NCBI GenBank assembly: GCA_949316235.1 | Contig: OX438743.1 | Location: 20,209,771-20,273,770 of the forward strand | Origin: Oegoconia quadripuncta | Taxonomy: Eukaryota > Arthropoda > Insecta > Lepidoptera > Autostichidae | Direction of reading: 5' to 3' | DNA: 64,000 nt | Shown here: positions 11,144-22,378 of the stretch, piece after piece | Numbering within the stretch: the stretch's first letter is position 1 | How the letters are laid out: every line of letters starts with the position of its first letter | The notes under the pieces: model-generated | The model's database searches: none | What the model was told of the DNA's origin: nothing | The model's input: the letters and a program-made list of their open reading frames with translations, nothing else | Position numbers and translations under genes: made by a program

Positions 11144-11808
11144 TTTTGTTATTTTCTTCTCGGTATTAAATATTTTATTGAATTACACCTTCCAAACTGT
11201 TTAATTTCTTATAGAATATCATTTTCGTAAACGAGTCAACATGCTCAAAATTACAAAATGGCGAGCATTTGCTGGGGTTGCCATTTATAAACCAAACATT
11301 TTTTTTTAAAATCTTTCATATCTTCTTTCAGTAAAGTGACAGCATGATTGGCTTTTTGGCGGGATCTCGGCGAGTGAAGTTACATTTTTCTTTATAATTC
11401 TTATAATTTGTGCATCCTAACTTTTGAATGGCAGAATATTGGTGTTGATTCGGTTGTACGCAAACTAAACTAAAACCAATTTTAAAGTAGATCTGTCTTT
11501 TTCTCTCTGGAACAAAATAACGTGAGAGCACCAGTCTAAATCTGGTTTTAGTTTAGTTCGTGTGCAACCGAATCGACACCATTGTGCAGCAAACTTTAGT
11601 GTTGGTGTACAGGTGAAAGGAAGTGTAAATTAAAGTGCGTAACGGAGCTTTCGGGTTCCCAAAAGAAGCCGCCAAACACTTTTGTAAAGTATTCTGCCAC
11701 TTTACTGAAGAATGACTTGACCGTGACTAGATTCTGTATACGCCAAGTATACGACGAATTACTTGTTTTGACTGAGATTGACTTATAAACTGAAGAAATA
11801 AGAGAAAT
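11144..11808. other. Left part of the SCAF4/8-FRG1 divergent intergenic region
   Basis: The 5' flank of SCAF4/8. It holds no ORF that I accept. It contains a short MITE (11438-11583) and a segment at about 11584-11715 that reappears inverted and diverged at about 16400-16510 on the other side of the Copia element. No TATA or initiator element stands out clearly. Confidence 0.55.
11438..11583. repeat. MITE, deleted copy with TIR ATTGGTGTCGATTCGGTTG
   Basis: 146 bp. The left end (TTGATTCGGTTGTACGCAAA) and right end (TTTAGTTCGTGTGCAACCGA) form inverted repeats of about 40 bp that include CAAACTAAACTAAAACCA. The internal AAAGTAGATCTGTCTTTTTC matches the reverse complement of the longer copy at 21042-21312, so this is an internal-deletion derivative. 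It lies just upstream of SCAF4/8. Confidence 0.75.
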
Positions 11809-11952
11809 TGTTGTAAGATGTGATACTGGCCATATTAGAACTATTTTATTTTGAATTTTTAGTATAGAACATCTGCTTTTACTGTGACAATTACTTCCAA
11901 ATATACATTTATCATGTAAACATCTAGTGTTCTTACTTTATATTTTCCCACA
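11809..11952 (+). repeat. Copia 5' LTR
   Basis: 144 bp, starting TGTTGTAAGATG and ending TTTTCCCACA. By eye it is identical to 16123-16266. It is followed by CGTTATCAGCACGA, a possible half-tRNA primer binding site: its reverse complement resembles the anticodon arm of a tRNA-Ile-like molecule. That last point is inference. Confidence 0.93.
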
Positions 11953-12086
11953 CGTTATCAGCACGAAAAGGTAAAGAACACTAAATATTTAACACGTGCA
12001 TGTAAAAGATATTTGTTGAAAGTCGCGAAAATTATAATTTCGCTTATTTTTCATTTTTTCGTCTTTGACATATTAGCTGTGAAATA

Positions 12087-14687
12087 ATGTCAAGTTCAAT
12101 TTCTGCAATAAAACCGCTAGTAAACAGAGACGGTTTTGGTGTTTGGAAATTCAAGATGCGTATGTACCTAATACACGAAAATTTATGGGAAACTGTTGCC
12201 GGATACCCTGAAGGTAGTCAAATTACCGCTGAGAAAAAGTTACGTGACGATCAGATTGCGTTATCGAAAATTTGTCTCACAGTTGATGGTATGGCAATCA
12301 CCCTTCTCAGACCTTGTGAAACGGCTAAAGCTGCGTGGAAAGCCTTGTCCTCTGCGTATGAAGACAAAGGCTTAGGACGTAGAATAAGCCTCGAACGGAA
12401 GTTGTACAGGTACTGTCTAGATGATTTCAACGATATAGAAATGTACATTAATGCTGTTATGTCAACAGTCCAGGACCTTGCCGATATCGGCAAGATCATA
12501 GAAGATGCTTCAATCGCTGCTATACTTCTTGGAGGTTTGTCTCCACAGTATGCCCCTCTTGTTATGGCATTGGAGAACTCAAATGTAGAAATTACTGTTG
12601 ACTTGATAAAGACGAAATTGTTGAATGAATTGAATAAACCAAAGGAGAATAACCCGGATACTGCCCTGAAAACACGGACTAATCAGAAATCTAAGCCATC
12701 TTCATCAAAAACTAAGAAACAGATTATCTGTTACGACTGTCGGGAGCCAGGCCATAAGAGTCCAGACTGTCCCCATAAGAAGGACAAGAAAAAGAAATCT
12801 GAGAATCATAGAAACTCTTTAAGTGCGTTGAATGTCATTGGTGACGTGGAGAGTACTAAATGGTACATAGATTCTGGGGCGTCGGCCCATATGACTTCAA
12901 GACGAGAATGGATGGAGAACGTGAAAGGATATCCCACCGGCAAAGTGACAATTGCTAATGGAGAGGTGTTATCCAGTGAAGGCGTTGGCGATATTTCTAT
13001 TACGATGTGTGATGAGGTTACGAAGATTAGTGACGTTGTTCATGTACCTAATTTGAACGCTAATCTTATTTCAGTAAAGAAAGCAGTTGATAACGGTTTT
13101 TGTGTGGTTTTTGATAAATCTGGTTGTAACTTTTATAACTCTAGTGTTTTTTCTTGTACAGGTATTTCTTTGCTACATGGTTCGATCTGTGGTGGGCTGT
13201 ATTCTTTAGATTGTACAGTCAATGTACCACGTCAATTATCTGCTTTTGATGTGCACTCTGACGTGTCCAGGTATCAACTCTGGCATAAACGTTTAGGTCA
13301 CCTATGCCGCATTGGGATGGATCGCTTAAAAAAGGACCAGGTAGTAGGCATAGATTATTCAACAGTTGACAAGGAACCATGTGTGGCCTGTGTAGAAGGA
13401 AAACTGAGTCGGAAGCCTTTCAAAAGGATTCCGTATAAAAGGGCAACTTCAGTTTTAGAACTTGTCCATACTGACGTTTGTACATTATCAGAGACGTCTT
13501 TTCAAGGAAGTAAGTATGTCTTATTTTTCATAGATGACTTTACTCGTATGATCTTTGCATTCTTTATTTCTTCAAAAGCTGAAGTAAAGGATAAATTTCG
13601 TATTTTCAAATCCCTAGTGGAGCGAGAAAAGGGATTAAAAATAAAAGTGTTGAGGTGCGACAACGGGACAGAATATGTCAATACTGACCTTACAAATTAC
13701 TTACAGATGGAAGGAATTCAGCATCAGACGACAGTGCCCTATAGTCCACAGCAAAACTCCATCGCTGAAAGGATCAACAGAACGATCATAGAGAAGGCTA
13801 GGTCTATGCTCTCTGGCAGTTCTCTTTCTCCAGCATATTGGCAAGATGCGACGGAAACTGCAGTCTATCTTAAGAATAGGACTCCTCACCGTGCTCTCGA
13901 AGGTAAGACTTCTTTTGAGCTGTGGTATGGTAAACAGCCGAACCTATCACACTTAAGAGTTTTTGGATGTCGAGCTCTGATTCATGTCCCCGATTGTAAT
14001 CGGAAGAAGTTGGACGTGAAGGCAACCGAGCATATTTTTGTTGGCTATTCTGACGATCCCAATAGTTATTACTTCCGAGATGCAAAATATCCTAAACGAC
14101 TTGTCAAAAGTAGGGACGTGGTTTTCTTTGAAGACACTTTCCGGGTTTTAGAGGAAAAAGGAAAGGGTGTCAAATACCAGTCAGCGCCTGGTGCGCTCAA
14201 ACCGGCACGTGTACCCTTATTCCTTAGTCCTCAATCACGGGTGGATGTGCCACATCCGGCACGTTTACCTTTATGTTCACAGATCGACTCTACAACAAAT
14301 AGTAGAGAGGATCCGATACCTGGACCCAGTATTGTTGCCGACTTTGAGCCGAGTCAACTTGGGTTTGCCCCGTCACCAGAACAATTAGAAGAAAGTGATT
14401 CTGATGTTGAGGTTGCAGAACCACGCTATAATCTGAGACCTAGAAAAATCCACAATACTGCCGCCAACTGTGTTTGTATGCAGACTATATCCTCTCAAAT
14501 GGATGAACCGACTACTTATCAACATGCGGTGAATGCAGTAGATAGAGATAATTGGTATCATGCTATGAGAGATGAATACCAGGCCTTGCTGGAAAAGAAA
14601 ACGTGGATTCTGGTGAATAGGCCAGATAAGAAGGTTATACCATGCAAATGGGTTTACAAATTAAAAAGAATGCCCATGGCGATATAA
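12087..14687 (+). pseudogene. Copia Gag-Pol, first part (Gag, protease, integrase, start of RT); ends at a frameshift
   Basis: A 866-codon reading frame. The Gag region is followed by a CCHC zinc knuckle (CYDCREPGHKSPDC, residues about 214-228). The aspartic protease site is WYIDSGASAHM (about 258-268). Next come the integrase HHCC zinc domain (HKRLGHL ... CVACVEGK, about 400-440) and the catalytic core with D (HTDVC), D (RCDNGTEYV) and E (AERINRT, about residue 560). The RT domain begins with DNWYHAMRDEYQALLEKKTW and CKWVYKLKR. Just after this, near 14668-14674, the frame is lost (net one base against the downstream frame, in an A-rich run) and a stop follows. Without the break, Gag-Pol would be one polyprotein, as in Copia. 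Confidence 0.93.
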
Positions 14688-16036
14688 TCAAATATAAAGC
14701 TAGACTTGTCGCGAAAGGCTATAATCAAGTTCATGGTGTCGATTACTATGAAACCTTCGCTCCGGTAATTCGGAATTCCTCCTTACGCGTTTTGATTGCT
14801 TTAGCAGCAGAAATGGGCCTGAAGATGCGACACTTAGACGTCGACACCGCCTTTTTAAATGGCGATCTTCAAGAAGAAGTCTACATGGACCAGCCTCCGG
14901 GTTTTAAGAGCAAAGGTGACGATGATAAAGTGTGTCTGTTGCAAAAGTCCCTGTATGGCTTAAAACAGGCTCCTCGCGCGTGGAATATTAAGCTCAATGA
15001 AGTGTTGAGTAAAATAGGTTTTATTAGATTACCTACCGAACCATGCATATATAAAAAACTCCTTGGTTCAGAATTAATCCTGTTAGCAGTCTATGTGGAT
15101 GACATCATTGTTTATTACCAGAATGAAGAGTCATTCGACGCTGTCAAGAGTGACTTACTAAAATATTTTACATTAAAAGATTTAGGTCCACTGAAATATT
15201 ATCTGGGATTAAATATCTCAACGGAAAATGGTGAAATACGAGTCAATCAAAAGTCATATATTGAATTCCTACTAGAAAAATTCAATTTAGGGCAGGCAAA
15301 AGAGTACGACACTCCCTTGGCGAATAGCAAAATAGGTGCTCTTCAGGATTCGGATTGTAAGAATAATCATTATGCCTATCTGAATTTAATAGGTTGTCTA
15401 ATGTACCTTGCTGTCAATACTCGACCTGATATTGCTTTTGCTGTTAGCTATCTTAGTCAGTATAACAACAAATATAACAGCACGCATTGGGTGGCAGCGA
15501 AACGAGTACTTCAGTACCTAAAAGGCACTATAGATCATTCTATTATTTATAAGAAGACAGGAGAACTTCTCGTAGGTTATACGGACGCGGATTTTGCGAA
15601 CTGTGTGCATGATCGTCGTTCCTACACAGGTTATTGCTTCAAACTGGCAAATGGACCTGTCTCGTGGGCATCGAAGAAGCAGCCTACAGTGGCGCTGTCT
15701 TCTACCGAAGCTGAGTACATGGCGTTGACTGATGCTGCGAAAGAGGCTATTTACTTACGTCGTTTGATATCCGAGGTATGTGATATTAAATATCCTAGTA
15801 TAACCATTTGCAGTGACAGTCAGAGTGCGCAGAACTTAGCTCATAATCCTATACACCACGGCAGATCGAAACATATTGATGTTAGGTACCATTTTATTCG
15901 CGAAAAGGTATCTGAAAATGTGATTGTGCTTCAATACACTAAGTCCAGTGACCTGTTAGCTGACGTGTTGACAAAATGTCTTGGGAAAGTTGCACATCAA
16001 AGGTGTATCAATAGTATAGGTTTAGTTAAGGCGTAG
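14642..16036 (+). pseudogene. Copia Pol, second part (RT and RNase H), in the shifted frame
   Basis: True homology starts at about 14672 (NAHGDIIKYKARLVAKGYNQ); the upstream Met is an accident of frame. The RT motifs are HLDVDTAFLNG, SLYGLKQAPRAW and the catalytic YVDDII (about 15090-15110). RNase H follows with YTDADFANC, SSTEAEYMAL and SDSQSAQNL. The C-terminus HIDVRYHFIRE is typical of Copia. No other stop or frameshift is visible, so the whole element carries a single lesion. Confidence 0.92.
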
Positions 16037-16122
16037 TTACTTTATGTTACAATGTTTTTTCTTTATGTTACAGTGTTTGTTTGTTATTACTAAGGCTTCT
16101 GAATATGGTCATTACGGGTGGA

Positions 16123-16266
16123 TGTTGTAAGATGTGATACTGGCCATATTAGAACTATTTTATTTTGAATTTTTAGTATAGAACATCTGCTTTTACTGTG
16201 ACAATTACTTCCAAATATACATTTATCATGTAAACATCTAGTGTTCTTACTTTATATTTTCCCACA
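16123..16266 (+). repeat. Copia 3' LTR
   Basis: 144 bp, identical by eye to the 5' LTR. It is preceded by a short purine-rich tract (CGGGTGGA, about 16115-16122) that could prime plus-strand synthesis. Confidence 0.93.
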
Positions 16267-17025
16267 GAAATAAAATTTTTCACTCGAAACTGGCAGTAAT
16301 GTCCCTCGACAGTGAGGTTGAAAAAATTAATAAAAAAAAAAACAGTGAGGTTGACTGGTTGCCATCCTCAAAAATAAGAAGAAGAAGTCAGCATGATTTA
16401 TGGACGATTTTGGCGGTTTCTTGTGGGAACCCGAAAGCTTTATTAGTTTACTTTTTCACTTGTACACCATCACAAATTTTTGCAGTACAATATTCTGCAA
16501 AACGTAGTGATTATCTCTTTATATTCTGCCCTTGGCTTCAAAGGCACAAACAAGGACTAAAAACAAAAATGCAACATCAATCGCTGAACCGCCAAAGAAG
16601 CCTAAACCAGAGATTTTGTTTGTTTGAATTTAAAATGAAAACTTCCTCTCTCCTTCGTCATACTCCAAGCTTTGGTATAGTTCACAGACTACTAAGAGTT
16701 ATTTCACTCTTTGCTCCAAGCCACAGAGTACTTTTTATATACCTCCAAGCGTAGAGAGATAATCAAGAGATTTATTACATTTTGTTTGGTTTACTCTCGG
16801 AGGCACTCAAAAGTACAAAACCTACGGAGAGAGGCAAAGGAGGCACTCTCTACAAAGAGTAATATAATGTTTATCATATTTTAAACGAGCATTGAGAATA
16901 CAAAACCTATACCTAGTCGGAGATAAATATATGTAATAAAAGCAGAAAAATTCATTAGCTTCTTTTTCTTCACATAAGAGAAGATTACGTTGCTTTTAGG
17001 AAATTAGCAACCAAAAAGGCTAGAA
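16267..17025. other. FRG1 5' flank
   Basis: It starts with the Copia target duplication. At about 16400-16510 there is an inverted, diverged copy of the sequence at 11584-11715 (shared GGGAACCCGAAAGCTTT read on the plus strand). An uninterrupted frame at 16299-16754 has low-complexity, non-conserved-looking content and I do not call it a gene. The last 100 bp before the FRG1 ATG are AT-rich with no clear core-promoter motif. Confidence 0.5.
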
Positions 17026-20000
17026 ATGGGTGATGAATATGCTGCAGTTAAACGTGGAAAGTTAATCTTGAAGGGGGAGAAGCCTAAGTAAGTTGATCTC
17101 ATTATTTTAGAAGAGAGACATTCACCGTAACAGTTTACAAAGTTATAACCAATGATATACAATATCAGTGGTTATAACCTAACCAAAATTGGCAAACTAC
17201 ACATAATGTTATTGGATTGAAGTGTATGACTACATGCACAATGATGATGAGACAAATGAATTTTTGTATTTGGTTCTTACATTACAGAAGTTAGCACATT
17301 CTATTATAAAATTTCTAATAAATAATAAGATGCAGCTAAGATTTTGAGTATCAATAACTTAAACACTCGACAATACCAAATGCGACCAGGAAAAGATCTC
17401 CCCTGGGCCATCTGGAAGTCCCTTCATAGATTTCGGTAGGGTGTAGGCAGGTGCGGAAAATTCAGGAAGATGTGGGGCTTCTCTAATGATGACAAGTGCG
17501 ACTGTGGTACCACACAATTTATGGCGCACTTGTTATCGTGCCATGCCTCTACAGTTTCTTGCACAGAGGACCTTTTTGAGGCATACCAGAGTGCCATTGA
17601 CGTTGCTACTGTTTGGACCAAACTACTTTGGGTTATTGTAATTTTTGCCATTGACCCCAAAAGAAGAAAAATATCAAATATGTAGGAAATTCTCTCCAAC
17701 ACCCAGATGTCAGACATCAAATCAATTATGATTAAATGAAAAAACAACATCAATCTTTCATACAATATAGTGTTTACAAACAAACAATATGATTATGTTG
17801 CAGAGCAAAGAAACGCAAGCACAGAAAGAAGGATAAATCTGAAGATTCCAAAATTGACGATGATTCAATTAAGCACGGTGGTTGGTGGAAAGTAAGCAGA
17901 ATCGAAGATATTACTGGTTCCATATCTATTGAATTTGGGACGAATTCCTACGTATCAGCTCTAGATAATGGATTATTCACTATTGGAGCACCACATAATG
18001 AGGGAGATGGACCATCACCTGAAGAGATCTTTACAGCATTTCCAGCAGGCGAGATTAAGTTTGCATTGAAGTCTGGGTATGGAAAATACTTGGGGGTATC
18101 GAAAGATGGAGTGGTAATAGGCAGATCTGATGCAGTTGGACCTATGGAGCAGTGGGAGCCAGTTTGGCAGGATGGTAAGACCATTTGTTTTTGCTTTTTT
18201 TGAGGGAAAGGAAAGCCTTTTCAAACTGTATAAAAGAATATCTCAACTAATATGTAGTTTAGCCTATTATGTGGGAAAGACCAATCATCTGTCAAAAAGT
18301 TAATAACTATGGAGAGAGCCAAATTGGAAGTTCGTGCCACTTATTTCATTAAAAAGGTGGATATTACAACTAGCTACCTTAACTGTGGAGAAAACCGATG
18401 ACTGATTTAGCGTGTTGCCAAATTTCTATATGGAGAGAGCAGAACGGCTCTTAATGTTCATCTCGCTTATTTCATTGAAACAATGGTAGATCTTAATCTA
18501 ACCAAATAATTTATTCGGGATTTATTTTACATCTATTGAGGGAATTCACTGCTTGATCATATGCCCGAATCTTTAACTGGCATTTAACTACTAATTAGCA
18601 TTATTGTTACTTTAGTACACACATTAATATGAGTAAAATTATAATTAACATACAAATGAACGATCTATCTATCAATCTATCTAACATGCGAACATACAAG
18701 AAGTAAATGCACTTTTACTACAGGAAGGAAGGAGAGCTGACAGATGAGAGAGATCTTATTTTCTTTGCTTACGAAAGGATGGATTGTACTAGACTATCCT
18801 ATTTTGTTATTGGTCGGCAGTATTAACAAAATTTATTAATGAATACGAATAATTTACTCAATTATAAATTGTTTTAGGTAAAACAGCAATCTTAAGTTCA
18901 GTAAACAAGTTTATGTCGGTGTGCCCTGATGATGACTCCGTGTTAGCCCAGTCCACCATTGCCGGTGACCATGAGTTCTGCAATGTCCGCAGCAACAAGA
19001 CACGGGAGACGAATAAAGCGACTGTTCCTGAGGAGGAAGAGGGAAATTTAGCAGAAGTGGAAGTTAATTATGTGTAAGTTTTTATAATGCCCAAAATATT
19101 TTGTATGCATTCGAACAGAAAAATTTGAACAAAAAAAACCAGTGTGGATCCCAGTAGAGAAAAATATGACATTCTATCTTCTCTCATAGAGGGTTATTAA
19201 GGATTGTGCATGAGCAAAACAGCATAATTTTCGAGTTATCTGGCATTTCAAACTGCTTTCCCAACATAGAGATCAGGGCACTCTTCCCTTGAAAAGCGAT
19301 AAAAGTTGTTTGAGGTACAAGCTTGTCTAGTAGACTTTTATAGGTAGGGTTGCCATAATATTATATCATAGTTAACATACCAGCAGAGTGAGGTTAAAAT
19401 GTAAAAATAATAATATTGTGTTCGTATTTCAATTCAAATACTGGTTAAAGAAAATGGGAACACTAGGAGTAAAACTACTGTAGAGTGTACTGGAGAGGTG
19501 AGGTATTTGGATATTAGTAATTAATAAAATAAAGGTACCTACTTAAAATCAACATTATTACAGTCGCGTAATGTAAAGGTCGTTATGCTTAAGCCTTTGA
19601 AGATAGGGTTCATATTTTAGCCGACTATGAATAGTTGAGCTAAAACATGTCAAAAGTTAAAAAATGACATGAGCTCGGAATAGGTTGGTAAATAAATATC
19701 TCATAATGCGGCACAAACGTCATGTTAGCGTTGAATGTCAAATCAGTGACTCGTTTACAAGCAAAAGTTAACTTTAAGCTGACGAATCTTTTCATTCTGC
19801 GAATATACCTATTTATTAAAATGTAACAAATATGCATATATATTATTATTAATATGGATACTGACTACGCAGTCCATCTCCATCACAACTTCATTTTCAC
19901 GCCGTTGTTTGGGGTTGCACAAGCGAGAGATGGACAGGGTGTAATTGATTACCCCAAATATTAAAAATCCGGACGAACGTAATTACGAGTTCCCACAAAA

Positions 20001-20917
20001 GTCCGGACATGCTTACCAATCCTGGACTTATGGCAACCCTATTTAGAGGCGTTTTTTTTCACACTAAACACCACCGCCACGATCCACCAATAAGCTCCTA
20101 CAAGCGACGGTATTCAATGTGACATGTTTTATACAAACACCAACTGTACAAAAATTAAGATAATCGCTTCTGTGTTGCGCTTAAAGTTTACTGACCCAGG
20201 CCTTCTAAATTATATTTATCGTGTAATAGGCATGGCATGTGGTTCTCGATAAAAAGAAGGTTGGAATCACCATTTTACATGATTTGCCGGGAAGCGTGTA
20301 GTAGGCATTGAAATGACGCTCATCTGTTTGAAAATTATGTATTGAGACCTGCACGATTTTATTGCAAATCACTCTGAACTATTGAGATGATCGGACATAC
20401 TGGAGATGTCCAACATTGTACTATAATGTCTATGTCCCTAATCCAAATATTATTATTATTAAGAGCCCATAGTGTCCCACTGCTGGGCAAAGGCCTCCCT
20501 CATCTGTTTCCAGTCGTTTCTGTTCTTGGCGAGCACAGACCATCCCTTATTAAAACTGTCAAGCTCGTCTCTCCACCGTTTTCGCGGTCTGCCACAATAA
20601 TCCAAATAATAAAAATTTAATTCTCAGGCATGCAGGTTTCCTCGCGATGTTTTCCTTCATCGTTAGAGAGCAGCTCATATTAAATTTAAAAACTTATTGG
20701 TACATGGCCGCCGCTGAGCTACCGACGCTCAGTCTGTGTGTACTAAAGTTTTATTTTATATGTATCCAGAAAGAAGTTCCAAAAATTCCAAGATAAGAAG
20801 CTGCGACTGAATGATGGAGGAGTCACCGAACTGAAGCGAGCGAAGACAGATGGCACCTTACACGAGACATTGCTAGATAGGCGGAGCAAGATGAAGGCAG
20901 ACAGATACTGTAAATAG
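17026..20917 (+). CDS. FRG1: FRG1 homologue, complete, four exons
   Basis: A nuclear, actin-bundling protein with a fascin-like beta-trefoil that is linked to pre-mRNA splicing (family knowledge). Exons are 17026-17087, 17804-18174, 18878-19073 and 20770-20917. All borders are GT/AG and the phases fit, giving 258 residues, the same length as the vertebrate protein. The N-terminus ([17 protein letters not shown]) is followed by a Lys-rich nuclear-localisation-like stretch ([10 protein letters not shown]). Conserved blocks are [60 protein letters not shown] and the C-terminal [19 protein letters not shown]. The start ATG has a good context (gaaATGG). Intron 1 holds a LINE remnant and intron 3 a 693-bp MITE. 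No AATAAA is seen within 200 bp of the stop; one is at about 21532. Confidence 0.97.
17389..17690 (+). repeat. LINE ORF2 C-terminal remnant in FRG1 intron 1
   Basis: The plus strand reads [13 protein letters not shown], stop, [26 protein letters not shown] and [17 protein letters not shown]. The zinc-knuckle-like CxCG...HLLxC spacing downstream of LNRLRTGVGRC is a common C-terminal feature of insect LINEs. It has an in-frame stop, so it is a fossil. Confidence 0.65.
19347..20039. repeat. MITE with TIR GGGTTGCCATAA, in FRG1 intron 3
   Basis: 693 bp between TA dinucleotides (19345-19346, 20040-20041). The ends GGGTTGCCATAA and TTATGGCAACCC are exact inverted repeats. No transposase frame is seen. 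A second element with the same ends but different length lies at 35236-35537. Confidence 0.75.
20455..20745. repeat. Dispersed-repeat fragments before FRG1 exon 4
   Basis: CCCACTGCTGGGCAAAGGCC and the following bases resemble a widespread insect LINE or SINE segment. At 20630-20660 GGCATGCAGGTTTCCTCGCG resembles the reversed SINE-D body. These are short and diverged, so the assignment is weak. Confidence 0.45.
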
Positions 20918-21041
20918 GCTAATGTTGACGAATAGATTTAAGTTTAAATCACGTTTTCGGAGTTTCATTTTCTAGTTAGCCTCTCTTTACAAGCTCACTG
21001 TCAACGAACGTGCGTGATGCTAGAATTCACACAGTGGACCA

Positions 21042-21312
21042 TTGTGTCGATTCGGTTGCACACAAACTAAACTAAAACCAGATTTAGACTAGTGCAAACT
21101 CAAGCATTTTATTTCAACGTAAGATACATGATATCATTTGTTGAATGTCAATTTAAATCTATTGGAAATAAGAATAGGGCTAAGCGTTTTTCGGTCAGTC
21201 CGTATGTCCAAGCTACCACTTGCTGTCACATTATATTGTTCCAGAGAGAAAAAGACAGGCCTACTTTAAAATTGGTTTTAGTTTAGTTTGCGTACAACCG
21301 AATCGACACCAA
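21042..21312. repeat. MITE with TIR (G)TGTCGATTCGGTTG, longer copy
   Basis: About 271 bp. The ends TGTCGATTCGGTTGCACACA and GCGTACAACCGAATCGACAC are inverted and continue into CAAACTAAACTAAAACCA on both sides. It lies just beyond the FRG1 stop codon. The copy at 11438-11583 is an internally deleted relative in the opposite orientation. No coding capacity. Confidence 0.8.
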
Positions 21313-21580
21313 TGCCAAAAAACTGCTGTTGAAATAGGGGACACAAGGAAAAAATTACTGCCACTGTAGGAGTTATTAACATTCGGCGTTCATCTGTGAT
21401 TATAATTTATATCCCAAAAAGTTCTTAAGTGTCACCTAATTACACAAGTGCCACAAATAGTTCTTCAAAACAACGAAGTTTTAACTCTCTATTTTTCTCA
21501 CGGTTTAAAATCAACATTAATTTTAAAATTAATAAACATTTTTTGACTTTGTCGGTGGCCCGCGGGGCTTGAAAACATTT

Positions 21581-21686
21581 AGACCTTACAAGTTACATAT
21601 AGCTGTCCCTTTTTAACTGTCCTCAAGCAGAGATCTCCGCTTGAGGACAGTTAAAAAGGGACAGCTTTATGTAACTCGTAAGGTCT
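21581..21686. repeat. 106-bp loopless palindrome
   Basis: Two 53-bp arms, 21581-21633 and 21634-21686, are reverse complements with three mismatches and no spacer; the centre is in GAGATCTC. The arms contain AGCTGTCCCTTTTTAACTGT and CCTCAAGC. It abuts the left end of a MITE-P copy. It could extrude as a cruciform or, if transcribed, form a long hairpin. Confidence 0.9.
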
Positions 21687-21689
21687 ACG

Positions 21690-22378
21690 CTTGAGCAACA
21701 TTTTGAAATGGGTCTTGAGACTGTATCACCCGAGATGCGTCTTAAGAACTTGACGCTATCTCAAGCTCCGTGCTAATTTATAAACCAATCTTGACGTCTA
21801 CTCAGCAGAGATCACTTCTCAAGTATTCGCCTCAGCGGCGAATGAATGATAGTCTTGAGTTTCATTTATTAATACATGAAACTCGGCGCATGTCTCAAGT
21901 GAGTACTGCTTGAGTATGCACGTGTGTTTCAGCTCTCAAGTAAGGTTTATTAATCAACACGTTTACTTGAGACCAGTCACAAAACTGTTCTCAATTTTGA
22001 GACTTTTTTTTTATGCACAACGGGTTTGTACTTGACCTCAATCACACCTGATGTTAAGTGAAGATGAAGTCGAAGGTGGAAGCGTACTGACCCGGAAACC
22101 CCAATACATTTGGGGGACTCGCTATCTTACCTCTGACAACCGGAACACAATAATGCTATTAAGATTGCTGCTTGGCGGCAGATTTAGATAAGATGGTGGT
22201 AGCTAGCCAGGCGGACTTTTAAAATGCCCTACCACCAACCAAACCGAGTACTTAAATATGTACTCCGCTGGGGATCGAACCCGCGACCTCCGAATCGTAA
22301 ACCCAATGTTGTTTACATTGAGCCACGGAGGCGGTTAAGAGAGGAGAGGTTAAGAGACGGCTTATTAATACGGGCCTT
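21690..22378. repeat. MITE-P copy split by a SINE-A
   Basis: The left part 21690-22003 carries repeated CTCAAG/CTTGAG words and TTTATTAATA modules matching 52299-52560. The right end TTATTAATACGGGCC lies at 22363-22377, after a complete SINE-A (22004-22334). The SINE is therefore younger than the MITE-P. Confidence 0.75.
22004..22334 (-). repeat. SINE-A, full-length copy
   Basis: On the minus strand the head CCGCCTCCGTGGCTCAATGT and B-box GGTTCGATCCCCAGCGG are followed by the body CCTGGCTAGCTACCACCATC and GCCGCCAAGCAGCAATC. It ends in CGTTGTGCAT and poly-A (poly-T on the plus strand at about 22004). Confidence 0.85.

Larger units (their letters stand above)
11809..16266 (+). mobile_element. 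Ty1/Copia-family LTR retrotransposon
   Basis: 4458 bp. It is bounded by two 144-bp LTRs that look identical by eye and by the 5-bp target duplication GAAAT (11804-11808, 16267-16271). The internal region encodes Gag-protease-integrase-RT-RNase H in Copia order, broken once by a frameshift. Identical LTRs imply a recent insertion (established reasoning: the two LTRs are identical at the time of integration). It sits between the divergent 5' ends of SCAF4/8 and FRG1. Confidence 0.95.

Noticed and set aside
12251..14388. Several frames opposite or shifted to the Copia polyprotein
   Set aside because: Shadows of the Gag-Pol coding sequence.
16299..16754. A 151-codon open frame upstream of FRG1
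   Set aside because: Low-complexity, overlaps an inverted repeat segment, and has no recognisable domain.
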